38,803 bases of DNA from positions 1 to 38,803 of IMG/VR virus record IMGVR_UViG_3300025131_006363. One strand, given 5' to 3'. This DNA is from a virus. The number at the start of each line of letters is the position of its first letter. Within the stretch, counting starts at the first letter, position 1. Shown piece by piece: positions 16,715 through 25,295 of this stretch. The position numbers and the translations under genes were made by a program. The notes under the pieces are model-generated. The model saw only the letters and a list, made by a program, of their open reading frames with translations. It ran no database searches and had not been told where the DNA came from.

Positions 16715-17085
16715 ATTTGCGATTGGTTCAAAACGAGGAACTTTACTACAGGTATATTTATTACCTTCGCATTCACCCCGCAACCAAAGACGGCTTCATG
16801 AGCCAAGATAAAATTTCTATAGAAGATCATTATAAGTTTATGGAAAAACATGAAGAGAATTACTATGTCTGCCTCTATAATGGGTTCACTTGTGGATTTG
16901 TGGGAGTGGTGGATGATGATGTTAGAGTATGTACCGATCCCTCTTATCAGAAGAAAGGCATAGGAAAGTTTATGCTTGAGGAGCTTAAAAAGTTATACCC
17001 CAACGCAAGAGCTAAAATAAAAAAAGAAAATAAGGCAAGTATCGCGTTATTCGAAAAGAGTAAGTTTAATTTTGAATTAGTATGA
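16702..17085 (+). CDS. GNAT-family N-acyltransferase
   Basis: A 127-aa GNAT domain. The acetyl-CoA binding motif is QKKGIGKFMLEEL (83-95), preceded by the β4 strand (FVGVVDDDVRV) and followed by a typical β-bulge. It lies directly before a DegT-type aminotransferase, so it may N-acylate the amino group that enzyme installs, as in Qui3NAc or Qui4NAc synthesis. It overlaps both neighbours. ATG 16708 is a possible alternative start two codons later. Confidence 0.75.
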   Translation: MHMVNLRLVQNEELYYRYIYYLRIHPATKDGFMSQDKISIEDHYKFMEKHEENYYVCLYNGFTCGFVGVVDDDVRVCTDPSYQKKGIGKFMLEELKKLYPNARAKIKKENKASIALFEKSKFNFELV

Positions 17086-17687
17086 ACGCTTATGATGTAG
17101 TAAGAATTTTTGAGAGTGAAGTCGCCAAGTACACAGGGGCTCCATATGCTGTAGCTGTAGAGAGTTGTAGCAATGCGCTACTTCTCTGTTGTGAGTATTT
17201 AAAAGTGAAGAAGGTTGAGCTTCCTGCTAATACCTATGTGTCTGTACCTAACGCTGTTATTAGAGCAGGTGGTAAGATTAAGTTTGTAGACAAATGGTGG
17301 AAGGGATCTTACACCTTAGACCCGTATCCCATTGTAGATGCAGCTAAAAGATTCACCTCTGGAATGTACGAGCCTGATACGCATATGTGTGTTTCTTTTC
17401 ATGGTCGTAAGATTCTAAACGCTGGTCGAGGAGGTATGATTTTAACGGATGATGTGGAAGCCGTAGAGTGGTTTAAAAGAGCCCGTTTTGATGGGAGAAA
17501 AGAGGGGGTTCCCATTGATGAGGATGATATAAATGTTTTAGGTCATCATGTTTACATGACCCCTGAGCAAGCGACCGCTGGTTTATCACGACTTCTTTTT
17601 CTTCCTAAGCACAACGAAGATATGCCTGAGGAGGATTATGGGGATCTAAGGAAGCACTCCATATTTAAGGAGTATTATTATGAGTAA
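17082..17687 (+). CDS. Compact DegT/DnrJ-type sugar aminotransferase-like protein
   Basis: A 201-aa protein of the DegT/DnrJ/EryC1/StrS fold. Visible are the PLP-binding Asp region (IVDAAKRF, D86) and SFHGRKILNAGRGGM with the putative Schiff-base lysine K110. Usual members are about 370 aa; this one lacks most of the C-terminal domain and has short internal loops. It may act as a minimal enzyme or be degenerate. The ORF is intact and coupled on both sides, arguing against simple decay. Pairing with the GNAT gene suggests an N-acylated amino sugar. Confidence 0.65.
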   Translation: MNAYDVVRIFESEVAKYTGAPYAVAVESCSNALLLCCEYLKVKKVELPANTYVSVPNAVIRAGGKIKFVDKWWKGSYTLDPYPIVDAAKRFTSGMYEPDTHMCVSFHGRKILNAGRGGMILTDDVEAVEWFKRARFDGRKEGVPIDEDDINVLGHHVYMTPEQATAGLSRLLFLPKHNEDMPEEDYGDLRKHSIFKEYYYE

Positions 17688-18621
17688 GAAAATTGTAATT
17701 ACAGGTGGTGTGGGCCATATCGGATCATCTTTATTGAATGATAGTAGATTAAAAGCCTTTGATGAAATCGTAGTTGTAGATAGTTTTGTTACCAGTAGAT
17801 ACGCCAGCCTGTTTAACCTTCCAAATAAAATTAAACTCGTTAAACGAGATATATCTGATTCTTTGGATGATGTAATGGAGGGAGTGGATACCGTTATTCA
17901 CTTGGCTGGAACTGTAAATGCGGGAGAGACTATTGATAAGGATGGCTTAACCAGGGAAGTTAATTATGTAGGAGCCATAAAGGTATCTGAAGCAGCAGCC
18001 AAAGCAGGGGCAAAGTGTTTTGTGTTTCTTTCTAGTGCTAGTGTTTATGGTCCTATAGATTCGGACGCAGTTCGTGCTGAGGATACAGAGCATATTCACC
18101 CCCAAAGTCCGTATGCAAAGTATAAGTACCAAGCTGAGGACCCCGTTCTTTCTTGTGGGATTCCGAAGGTTTATGTTTTTAGATTTGGAACGATATTTGG
18201 GTACAGCCCAGGGATGAGATTCCACACTGTTACAAATAAGTTCTTGTGGAATGCCATCATAGGAAACCCTGTAACTATTTGGAAGCCAGGAACAGGTAAG
18301 CGTCCCTACCTATCCTTGCACCATGCCAAGGATGCCATCTTTAATATTATGGAAAAGAAGCCTAAGTCGGGTGTGTATAACGCAGTAAGTGAGCATTGGA
18401 ATCCGTTAGAGATTACAGAAGTTATTAAGAAGTACAAATCTGATCTACAAGTGGAGTATGTAACTCCTCGTATTTTAAACCAAGACGGGTATTTATTAGA
18501 CTGCTCCAAGTCTGAAAAGGCTTCCCTATACTCTACCTCCCCTGAGATTGCCTTAACCCACTTGGAAGAATATGCCGAATTAATGAGTTATAATGTGTTA
18601 GGTAACCTGGAGAGCTTCTAA
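17680..18621 (+). CDS. Extended SDR nucleotide-sugar epimerase/dehydratase
   Basis: A 313-aa NAD(P)-binding enzyme. The Rossmann motif is GGVGHIG (9-15), an SS-A-SVYG active-site strand follows, and the catalytic pair is YAKYK (Y-x3-K). RFGTIFGYSPGMRFHTVTN matches the substrate-binding part of nucleotide-sugar epimerases. Preceded by AAGGAG. The exact reaction (4-epimerase, dehydratase or reductase) cannot be fixed. It overlaps both neighbours (8 bases and 1 base). Confidence 0.8.
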   Translation: MSKKIVITGGVGHIGSSLLNDSRLKAFDEIVVVDSFVTSRYASLFNLPNKIKLVKRDISDSLDDVMEGVDTVIHLAGTVNAGETIDKDGLTREVNYVGAIKVSEAAAKAGAKCFVFLSSASVYGPIDSDAVRAEDTEHIHPQSPYAKYKYQAEDPVLSCGIPKVYVFRFGTIFGYSPGMRFHTVTNKFLWNAIIGNPVTIWKPGTGKRPYLSLHHAKDAIFNIMEKKPKSGVYNAVSEHWNPLEITEVIKKYKSDLQVEYVTPRILNQDGYLLDCSKSEKASLYSTSPEIALTHLEEYAELMSYNVLGNLESF

Positions 18622-19562
18622 TGAATGTTATAGCAGTTACAGCGTGGAAAAGACCTGAGTTTTTAGCGGTTTACTTAGATCAATTACAGAAGAATAAAGA
18701 ACTTCCTAATTACATAGTTCACTTTTTTGTAGAGGTGGATCCTGATCCTGATGTTGATACAGTTATATCTCGATTTAAGGAGACGCATGGCGAAGAAAAG
18801 GTAAAAGTAACTTACCGCACGGTAAGGATGAGCGCATGTCCTGCTGCTTATAACATTATGGATTCTTATAGGATAGCGGCAGAGTACGCATCCGAATATG
18901 TGGTATTAGGGGAAGAGGATATTGTCCCTTCCGTAGACTATTTACGCTTTTGTGACAGAGTGTATCATAAGTATTTAAAACCCTATGACCGATTGTTTTG
19001 TGTAGCGCATAAACGGAGACAGGACCCTCAGGAGGGTGTAGAAAATTTGTTAATGGGAGATGTTCAATGTACTTCACCAATGGTAGTAAGTGTTGAAGAT
19101 ATTAAAAAATACATGACACCATTATATGACATGCCTCATTACTTTACTAACCCTATATTATTTAATAGTTTTCATTATGCCGATTCTCGTATTTCTCCTC
19201 ATGAACATTATGATCATGATGGTCAGATAGAAAGATTGATTGAAAAGAACGGTCTTTTTGCTTTGAAGCCTGATCAGGCTAGGTCAGCGCACATAGGATT
19301 TTATGGAGGGGCTTCTTTTGAAGGAATGGATTTAGACTTGGATGCAAAAATAGAGATAATTAAAACTTCCGTGTTTGATAAAGAGAAGTTGGAGAATCTC
19401 CATAAGAAGTATGATACTAGAGATATCCCAACTGAGATTGCCACTTGCGATTTGAGGGATTATGCGTGGGACGATTTAGATGTAGATTTAGACAGGGAGC
19501 ATTGCACCTCATCTTCCTGGTGGTATGACCCTGAGAATAAGTTTAAGGAGTATATGCAGTGA
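18621..19562 (+). CDS. GT-A-like glycosyltransferase (GT13/GT2-like)
   Basis: A 313-aa protein starting VIAVTAWKRPEFLAVYLDQL, the pattern of GT-A glycosyltransferases, with an acidic metal-binding triplet EED at 98-100 (VVLGEEDIVPS). The EED/EDD motif and following fold resemble the GNT-I (GT13) group as well as GT2. Histidine-rich segments (HEHYDHDG) appear in the second half. It starts in the previous stop (TAATG) with GGAG upstream. Donor and acceptor are unknown. Confidence 0.7.
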   Translation: MNVIAVTAWKRPEFLAVYLDQLQKNKELPNYIVHFFVEVDPDPDVDTVISRFKETHGEEKVKVTYRTVRMSACPAAYNIMDSYRIAAEYASEYVVLGEEDIVPSVDYLRFCDRVYHKYLKPYDRLFCVAHKRRQDPQEGVENLLMGDVQCTSPMVVSVEDIKKYMTPLYDMPHYFTNPILFNSFHYADSRISPHEHYDHDGQIERLIEKNGLFALKPDQARSAHIGFYGGASFEGMDLDLDAKIEIIKTSVFDKEKLENLHKKYDTRDIPTEIATCDLRDYAWDDLDVDLDREHCTSSSWWYDPENKFKEYMQ

Positions 19563-20440
19563 TTACCTTTCTTGGATTAGGGGAAACTGGAAGACTAGGG
19601 AATCAATTATTTCAGTACGCTGCTTTAAGATCTCTAGGTTTAAAAAATAACTATGAAGTTAAAGTCCCTAAGTTTTCAGATATGTCCTGGCACGGACAAG
19701 AATGCTTGCTAGGAGAATTTAGTATACCCGTTAAGACTCTGCAACCCACCGATTTAGAAAGTATCCGTGGGAGGTACTACGAGCCTAATCATATGGAGGT
19801 AGACGAGCACTTCTTCCTCACAGGAGACAACGCTAGTATTGAAGGATTCTTCCAAAGCACTTTCTACTTTGGGGAGTTTTCTGCTGTAATAAAAAAAGAG
19901 CTTACTCCTAGAAATTTAAATGCTCAAAAAGATACAGTTGATGCTTTAAGAAAGAAGCATGATTGCCCTATAGTGAGTCTTCACCTTCGTAGGGGGGATA
20001 ACACTAATCATACCAACCCATCCACAGAATTGGATAGTATGTACGGGAGTCCTGATATTCCATTTGAAGAGAGTTTTTATGGGAAATATCTTGTCGCAGC
20101 GTTAAAGCAATTTGAAGGAGAAAGAGTAAAATTTTTAGTGTTTACAGGTGGCAAGAGGTGGACACCTGACGATAACGCAGAGGACATCCAATGGTGTAAA
20201 GAGAACCTAGTAGGAGACAGTTTTATTTTCTCAGAAGGTGGCACAACTATGGAAGACTTCGGATCTATAATGATGTGTGATCACAGCATTATGTCTCATG
20301 TAAGTAGCTTCGGATGGTGGGCTGCATATTTAAGCGGTTCTTCTAATAAAAAAGTAGTCGCCCCTTTACACTATCACCCAGACATCCCTGAATTTACATA
20401 TAGAGAGGGATTTTATCCTAAGGATTTTATATTAGTATGA
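19559..20440 (+). CDS. GT11 α-1,2-fucosyltransferase-like
   Basis: A 293-aa protein with hallmark GT11 motifs: GRLGNQLFQYAAL (11-23), HLRRGD (142-147) and SSFGWWAAYL near residue 256. These enzymes transfer L-fucose from GDP-fucose. A GTG start is used, overlapping the previous stop (GTGA), with AAGGAG upstream. GDP-L-fucose could come from the GDP-fucose-synthase-like SDR at 22802 and the dehydratase at 38309. Family call is secure; acceptor and linkage are not. Confidence 0.87.
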   Translation: MITFLGLGETGRLGNQLFQYAALRSLGLKNNYEVKVPKFSDMSWHGQECLLGEFSIPVKTLQPTDLESIRGRYYEPNHMEVDEHFFLTGDNASIEGFFQSTFYFGEFSAVIKKELTPRNLNAQKDTVDALRKKHDCPIVSLHLRRGDNTNHTNPSTELDSMYGSPDIPFEESFYGKYLVAALKQFEGERVKFLVFTGGKRWTPDDNAEDIQWCKENLVGDSFIFSEGGTTMEDFGSIMMCDHSIMSHVSSFGWWAAYLSGSSNKKVVAPLHYHPDIPEFTYREGFYPKDFILV

Positions 20441-21129
20441 GTTTATTATTTGATATCGGTTATAATGGTGGGAGGTTTTCCAAACAATGGTTGGATGATA
20501 ATCCTACAGGAAAAGTTATTGGTGTAGATGCTAATGATTTTTTTGGTAAAAGAGTTCACCCTCCGCAGGTAACCTTTGTTAATTGTTTAATGTCGGATAA
20601 GGATGATGAAGAGAAGCCCTTCTATATTGATCATATGAATAGAGGAGTAGCAACTGCTTCAGAGCATTGGGCAACGAAATCTAGATTCGCTTTAGGAAAT
20701 AAGTATATACCAGAAGGTTCTATAAATTGGAGCCCCCCTATAAAAGTACCGACTAGAACGCTTGACAGCTTAACTAAAGAGTACGGATTTCCCTCTCGAA
20801 TTAAAATTGATGTAGAAGGCTATGAAGCTTTTGTTTTAGCTGGGCTAACGCTACACTGTGGTTTAGTTTCTTTTGAATGGACGGAAGAGAGTTGGGATGT
20901 CCTCGAAACATCTGTTTTGTGCCTTATTAATGCTGGCTATACTAAGTTTGGAGTAGCAGGATTTTTTGAGGAGGGAGATATCTTTGAAGGGCTTACTTAT
21001 GACGCTGCTGGAGACACTTACGGTCTAGAACCAAAAGTGTATATGCATTGGGGGGATCTTGAACCTCTCCTCAAAGAAGCTGTAAAACCTATGAGACGAA
21101 TTAATTATGGTATGTTCTTTGCAAAATAA
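20437..21129 (+). CDS. FkbM-family methyltransferase
   Basis: A 230-aa SAM-dependent methyltransferase. The N-terminal FDIGYNGGRFS (5-15) is the SAM-binding loop, VIGVDAND follows, and KIDVEGYE (123-130) is the signature of FkbM enzymes. It probably O-methylates a sugar in the glycan. It is short for the family (usually about 250-280 aa) but keeps the main motifs. It overlaps the preceding fucosyltransferase gene by four bases and the next SDR gene by 23. Confidence 0.8.
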   Translation: MSLLFDIGYNGGRFSKQWLDDNPTGKVIGVDANDFFGKRVHPPQVTFVNCLMSDKDDEEKPFYIDHMNRGVATASEHWATKSRFALGNKYIPEGSINWSPPIKVPTRTLDSLTKEYGFPSRIKIDVEGYEAFVLAGLTLHCGLVSFEWTEESWDVLETSVLCLINAGYTKFGVAGFFEEGDIFEGLTYDAAGDTYGLEPKVYMHWGDLEPLLKEAVKPMRRINYGMFFAK

Positions 21130-22099
21130 GAAGGTTGCTGTAACAGGAGCCGCAGGGCTTATTGGGTCTAATCTATGTAATCAACTTCATGAAGAGGGGT
21201 ATGAAGTATTTGCTATTGATAATTTAGAAAGGGGTAATAGAGAGTATTTAAACCCTGAGATAAGATTCCAAAAGGTTGACCTTCGTATAATGTATCCCAA
21301 GTCTGGTCTTTTTCATGGGCACGATGCCGTCATACATTTAGCCTCTAAAGTAGGGGGTATGGGGTACTATTTGAGAGAGGCGTATAATGTATTAAATGAA
21401 AGTCTTTTGATTGATTCCAATACTTTAAACTGCGCTATAGAAAATAAGGTAAGTAAGTACTTTTATGCAAGTACTGCACATGTATATCCAAGTAGTTTAC
21501 AGCAAACTATTAACCCGATCCCGCTACAAGAAGAGCAAGCTTATCCCTCTAACCCAGGAATTTCCTACGGCTGGTCGAAGCTAATAGGGGAGAGGCAGTT
21601 AAAGTATGCTGTCAACGAAGGCAGGATAAGAGGAGCTATTGCCCGTCTAGTAGGTATCTACGGTAAGAACCAGAGCTTTGATCTAGACAACGGTTCAGTG
21701 ATTCCTGTATTTTGCAGAAGAGCAATTCAGTCAGAAGAAGTGCCATTCATTGTTCGAGGAAACGGTAAGGAAACGAGAACTTATTGTTATATGGACGATG
21801 CATTAGAGGCTATTAAATTGATGATTACTAAATTGGATAACCAAGCATTGGTGGGTCCAATGAACATAGGCTCCGAAGAGGTTTATTCTATTGGAGATAT
21901 AGCCGAGAAAATTGTGGGGCTGTCTGAAAAGGATATCTCCATCATCTATAATATAACAGAGCAAGCCAACATTAGGGGCCAATTATGTAGTTTAACTCGC
22001 GCAAACCGTGAGCTAAATTGGAAGGCTACCACCTCCCTTGATGAAGGGCTCTCCGTTATTTATAACGACATTAAGGATAGATTATATGAAACCTCCTGA
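21107..22099 (+). CDS. Extended SDR, GDP-mannose 3,5-epimerase-like
   Basis: A 330-aa SDR. GAAGLIG (14-20) is the nucleotide-binding motif, SKVGGMGYYL (80-89) resembles the substrate loop of GDP-mannose 3,5-epimerase and GDP-fucose synthase, and YGWSK (154-158) is the catalytic pair. The start overlaps the methyltransferase gene by 23 bases and has no clear ribosome site; a later start such as TTG 21119 is possible. The epimerase assignment is by motif pattern; fucose-synthase-like activity is the alternative. Confidence 0.72.
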   Translation: MVCSLQNKKVAVTGAAGLIGSNLCNQLHEEGYEVFAIDNLERGNREYLNPEIRFQKVDLRIMYPKSGLFHGHDAVIHLASKVGGMGYYLREAYNVLNESLLIDSNTLNCAIENKVSKYFYASTAHVYPSSLQQTINPIPLQEEQAYPSNPGISYGWSKLIGERQLKYAVNEGRIRGAIARLVGIYGKNQSFDLDNGSVIPVFCRRAIQSEEVPFIVRGNGKETRTYCYMDDALEAIKLMITKLDNQALVGPMNIGSEEVYSIGDIAEKIVGLSEKDISIIYNITEQANIRGQLCSLTRANRELNWKATTSLDEGLSVIYNDIKDRLYETS

Positions 22100-22805
22100 A
22101 GAAATACCTGAAGAATTATTAAACCAGTACACATTAGATGGTCAGATTGAAGTGGAGAGTAAGTACCTAGACAACGCAAATGAGGAGATACAGGCAGAGT
22201 TTAACGCTAATTTCACCTCCGAGAAGTTTGAGGAGTACTTACAAATGGCAAAGGACCGTAAGGCTAATTACTACGGTTCTACGGACATTTTCTTATACCT
22301 AGCCTTAGATAAGTTCCCTATCAAAGATAAACATGTTTTAATTATGGGCTCCGCTAACCCATGGTACGAGGCAGTATGCGTTGAGTACGGAGCTAAAAAA
22401 ATAACAGTTGTAGAGTATAGTGATCGCCCAGAACTACATTCTCTGGTTGAGTATAAGAAAATGGACGAAGTACAGGGAGAACAATTCGATGCCGCTATTT
22501 CTATTTCTTCTTTTGAACATGATGGGTTAGGTAGATACGGGGACCCACTAAATCCTGATGGGGATTTCGCTGCAATGGCTGATGTTCGGACGATGCTTAA
22601 AACTGGAGGTAATTTATTTTTAGCTGTACCTCTGGGGAAAGATAAGCTAGTGTGGAACGCACACAGGATATACGGGAGTATCCGTCTCCCTCTCCTTATG
22701 CGAGGTTGGACACCAGTTCTTTCTGTTGGAGCCTCTTCTGACGATGTAGATGTGGATACGGGGATCCAAGCAGACCATCAACCTGTGTTTGTACTTCAGG
22801 CATGA
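22086..22805 (+). CDS. DUF268-like (methyltransferase-fold) protein
   Basis: A 239-aa protein with the DUF268 signature SSFEHDGLGRYGDPLNPDGD (141-160). The VLIMGSANPWYEAVCVEYGA segment (84-103) looks like a SAM-binding strand, consistent with a methyltransferase-type fold. DUF268 proteins occur in polysaccharide loci with undetermined function. I chose the ATG at 22086 (AAGGAT upstream); an upstream ATG at 22038 would create a 62-base overlap. It is followed by a four-base overlap with the next SDR. Confidence 0.75.
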   Translation: MKPPEEIPEELLNQYTLDGQIEVESKYLDNANEEIQAEFNANFTSEKFEEYLQMAKDRKANYYGSTDIFLYLALDKFPIKDKHVLIMGSANPWYEAVCVEYGAKKITVVEYSDRPELHSLVEYKKMDEVQGEQFDAAISISSFEHDGLGRYGDPLNPDGDFAAMADVRTMLKTGGNLFLAVPLGKDKLVWNAHRIYGSIRLPLLMRGWTPVLSVGASSDDVDVDTGIQADHQPVFVLQA

Positions 22806-23773
22806 GTTTTTGGGCTCACAAGAAAGTATTAGTTACAGGAGCGCACGGCTTTGTTGGGAGAAATGTAACAAAAGAGTTAAGGCATCGAGGTTGCGGTTGC
22901 GTTATGTCCCCTACTAGAGCAGAATATGATCTAACAAAAGAAGAGGATGTTGATAGGCTATTTTCAAAGCATCGGCCTGAGATAGTAATACATTTAGCAG
23001 GTAAGGTAGGGGGTATCGGGGTTAACAAGGCATACCCTGGAAGCTTTTATTATAGTACCGCTATGATGAGTACTTTAGTAATGGAGTACGCTAGAAAGTA
23101 TTCTGCGGAAAAGGTTGTGGCTCTAGCAGCAGGATGTGGCTACCCCGAAAATCTAAAGGCTCCCTATAAGGAATCTGATTTTTTCTCAGGATTCCCAGAC
23201 GCTAACTCTTTTGGTTATTCTATGGCAAAGAAGGGATTGGTTATTCAATCTCTGGCGTATAGAGAGCAGTACGGGTTTAATTCTACCATCCTCCTCCCTG
23301 CTAACCTTTATGGTCCTTATGATAATTTCGATCCAGAGACAAGCCATGTTGTACCTGCCTTGGTGAGAAAATTTGTAGAAGCCAAGAGATGGGACCATGA
23401 TCATGTTATGGTATGGGGCTCTGGAAAAGCTTCAAGAGAATTCCTGTATGTAGAGGATGCGGTTACCGCTATCCTTGATATGGCTGAAAGGTGTAATGAA
23501 ACTGGCCCATTTAATTTGGGAACTGGTGAAGAGACTACTATTGAAAAGTTAATCGAAATCCTCTTAGACATTACAGGGTATAAGGGGAAGGTGAAGTGGG
23601 ACGGGACTAAGCCTGATGGTCAGCTTAGAAGGTTCTACGATATGTCTAAGTTCCAAAAAGCGTTAGGATATATCCCCTCTACCCCTGTCAGAGTGGGTGT
23701 AAATTGGACAGTAGACTGGTATAAAAACCACTATGAGGAAGAGCCTCACAAACGAATGGAGATGTATTCTTAA
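22802..23773 (+). CDS. GDP-L-fucose synthase-like SDR
   Basis: A 323-aa SDR with GAHGFVG (13-19) for cofactor binding, AGKVGGIGVN (66-75), a hallmark of GDP-L-fucose synthase, and YSMAK (139-143) as the catalytic pair. It would turn GDP-4-keto-6-deoxymannose into GDP-L-fucose by epimerisation and NADPH reduction. The fucosyltransferase at 19559 and the dehydratase at 38309 would be its partners. The cysteine active-site strand (AAGCGYP) fits the SSC-x-YP motif loosely. A related reductase/epimerase is the alternative. Confidence 0.75.
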   Translation: MSFWAHKKVLVTGAHGFVGRNVTKELRHRGCGCVMSPTRAEYDLTKEEDVDRLFSKHRPEIVIHLAGKVGGIGVNKAYPGSFYYSTAMMSTLVMEYARKYSAEKVVALAAGCGYPENLKAPYKESDFFSGFPDANSFGYSMAKKGLVIQSLAYREQYGFNSTILLPANLYGPYDNFDPETSHVVPALVRKFVEAKRWDHDHVMVWGSGKASREFLYVEDAVTAILDMAERCNETGPFNLGTGEETTIEKLIEILLDITGYKGKVKWDGTKPDGQLRRFYDMSKFQKALGYIPSTPVRVGVNWTVDWYKNHYEEEPHKRMEMYS

Positions 23774-24165
23774 TGAAAAATGAATCGCGCAAGTATTTGC
23801 CTACGGCATCTGAACTTATTGATAGGCTTTCAATCGTTCAGCTTAAAGAAGTGTTTATTCCCCAACATAAGGAGGAATATAAAGAGGAGATAAGTGATAT
23901 CGTACATGATATAAGCTTATTAGGTATGGACGGTGAGCTTCTCCGTTCCGTTATAGTTTTAGCCCAGATGAATCTGCACATTTGGCACAACGAAGCTAAC
24001 TTTAGACAAGGCATTGATGAAGGTAATGATCTAGAGTTGACGCATGGTTTAAATGGTATTCGTAATACTGCTAAAAACAAAATTCAAGAGAAGAACGGGG
24101 GCAGAAAGGATTACAAGATTGATTGTCTTGGTTCTAAATTTAAAGATTGGGAGGTTAGTTGGTAA
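23773..24165 (+). CDS. Small helical protein of unknown function in the glycan island
   Basis: A 130-aa mostly helical, charged protein (LPTASELIDRLSIVQLKEVF near the start). It resembles proteins found scattered among bacterial polysaccharide loci (DUF4254-like pattern, uncertain). No catalytic residues are recognised. It overlaps its neighbours by one base (start) and by TAATG (end), so it is co-translated with the sugar genes. A structural or accessory role is possible. Confidence 0.5.
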   Translation: MKNESRKYLPTASELIDRLSIVQLKEVFIPQHKEEYKEEISDIVHDISLLGMDGELLRSVIVLAQMNLHIWHNEANFRQGIDEGNDLELTHGLNGIRNTAKNKIQEKNGGRKDYKIDCLGSKFKDWEVSW

Positions 24166-25295
24166 TGGAGAACCTTACAGACGCCCCAACCTACTCCCAG
24201 GACGCGGATACAAAACCAGGGTATATTGATCATAGTGTAGAGAATTGGGATACCTGTTCTCACCCTAATATTCTTATTACGGGAGGAGCGGGTTATATTG
24301 GCAGCGTTTTAGTGCAAAAGTTTATGGAAGCTAAGAAGATGTACAATATGAAGACCGTTAATCGAAAGAATAAGGAGGGTAAATGGTGGAAAGAGACTAC
24401 TCCTAATATTAGAACTTTTAAGAAGATTACGGTATATGATAACTTAATGTACAAGCAAACTCCCTTAACTCAGTATTGTTATAGGGGAGATGAGTTTCAA
24501 TTTGTAAGGGGTGATGTGAGAGATCAAGAGAAACTACTCCCTTACATTAAAGAAGCTGATGTAATTATCCCTCTAGCAGCTATCGTGGGAGCCCCAGCGT
24601 GTGAGCGAGATAAGCAGTTAGCTATGGATGTGAATTATAGGCATGTTAAATTCTGCTGTGAGAACGCGCAGCCTCATTGTAAGATTATTTACCCTAACAC
24701 TAACAGCGGTTATGGTGTAGGAGAGAAAGGGGTAGAATGTACAGAGGATACAGACCTTAAGCCCATCAGCCACTACGGTAAAACTAAGTGTCTGTCTGAG
24801 AGAGTAGTTTTAGACCGTGGGGGCATTGTTTTTAGACTAGCCACTGTGTTCGGCGTTTCTCCCAGGATGCGGCTAGATCTTCTGGTTAACGATTTTACAT
24901 ATAAGGCTCATAAAGATGGTTACATAGTGTTATTTGAATGGGATTTCGTGAGAAATTATATCCATGTTCAAGATGTTGCTTTGGCATTCTTACGAGCTAT
25001 TCACTATTATACACATCCCCAAAAGATGATGATGGGTGTGTATAATATTGGGATGTCGGATGCTAACCTAACTAAATTAGAATTAGCTAAGAAAATTAAA
25101 GAGCATTACCCTAAATTTTCTATACAGTTTGATGATATTGCCAAGGACCCAGATAAACGGGATTACATTGTTTCAAATGCACGGATAGAAAAAACAGGGT
25201 TTAAACCTCACTACACCCTGGATAGGGGAATCCAAGAACTTCAGAAAGCTTTTGATATATTAGCCCCATCTTTAAATCAATATACTAATCTATGA
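24165..25295 (+). CDS. Extended SDR with long N-terminal extension
   Basis: A 376-aa SDR. About 30 residues precede the Rossmann motif GGAGYIG, and an insert of about 35 basic residues (KTVNRKNKEGKWW) separates it from the next strand. SDR features after this are NTNSGYG and the pair YGKTK. The ATG at 24165 (TAATG with GGGAGG upstream) is preferred to TTG 24159. Reaction not predictable; nucleotide-sugar epimerase or dehydratase is most likely. Confidence 0.77.
   Translation: MENLTDAPTYSQDADTKPGYIDHSVENWDTCSHPNILITGGAGYIGSVLVQKFMEAKKMYNMKTVNRKNKEGKWWKETTPNIRTFKKITVYDNLMYKQTPLTQYCYRGDEFQFVRGDVRDQEKLLPYIKEADVIIPLAAIVGAPACERDKQLAMDVNYRHVKFCCENAQPHCKIIYPNTNSGYGVGEKGVECTEDTDLKPISHYGKTKCLSERVVLDRGGIVFRLATVFGVSPRMRLDLLVNDFTYKAHKDGYIVLFEWDFVRNYIHVQDVALAFLRAIHYYTHPQKMMMGVYNIGMSDANLTKLELAKKIKEHYPKFSIQFDDIAKDPDKRDYIVSNARIEKTGFKPHYTLDRGIQELQKAFDILAPSLNQYTNL

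Noticed and set aside
21940-21960. TATAATA inside the SDR gene at 21107 as a promoter.
   Set aside because: It lies within coding sequence, without a -35 box or nearby start; such matches occur by chance in A/T-rich DNA.
22038-22085. Upstream start for the DUF268 gene.
   Set aside because: It would overlap the SDR gene by 62 bases without a ribosome site; ATG 22086 is better placed.
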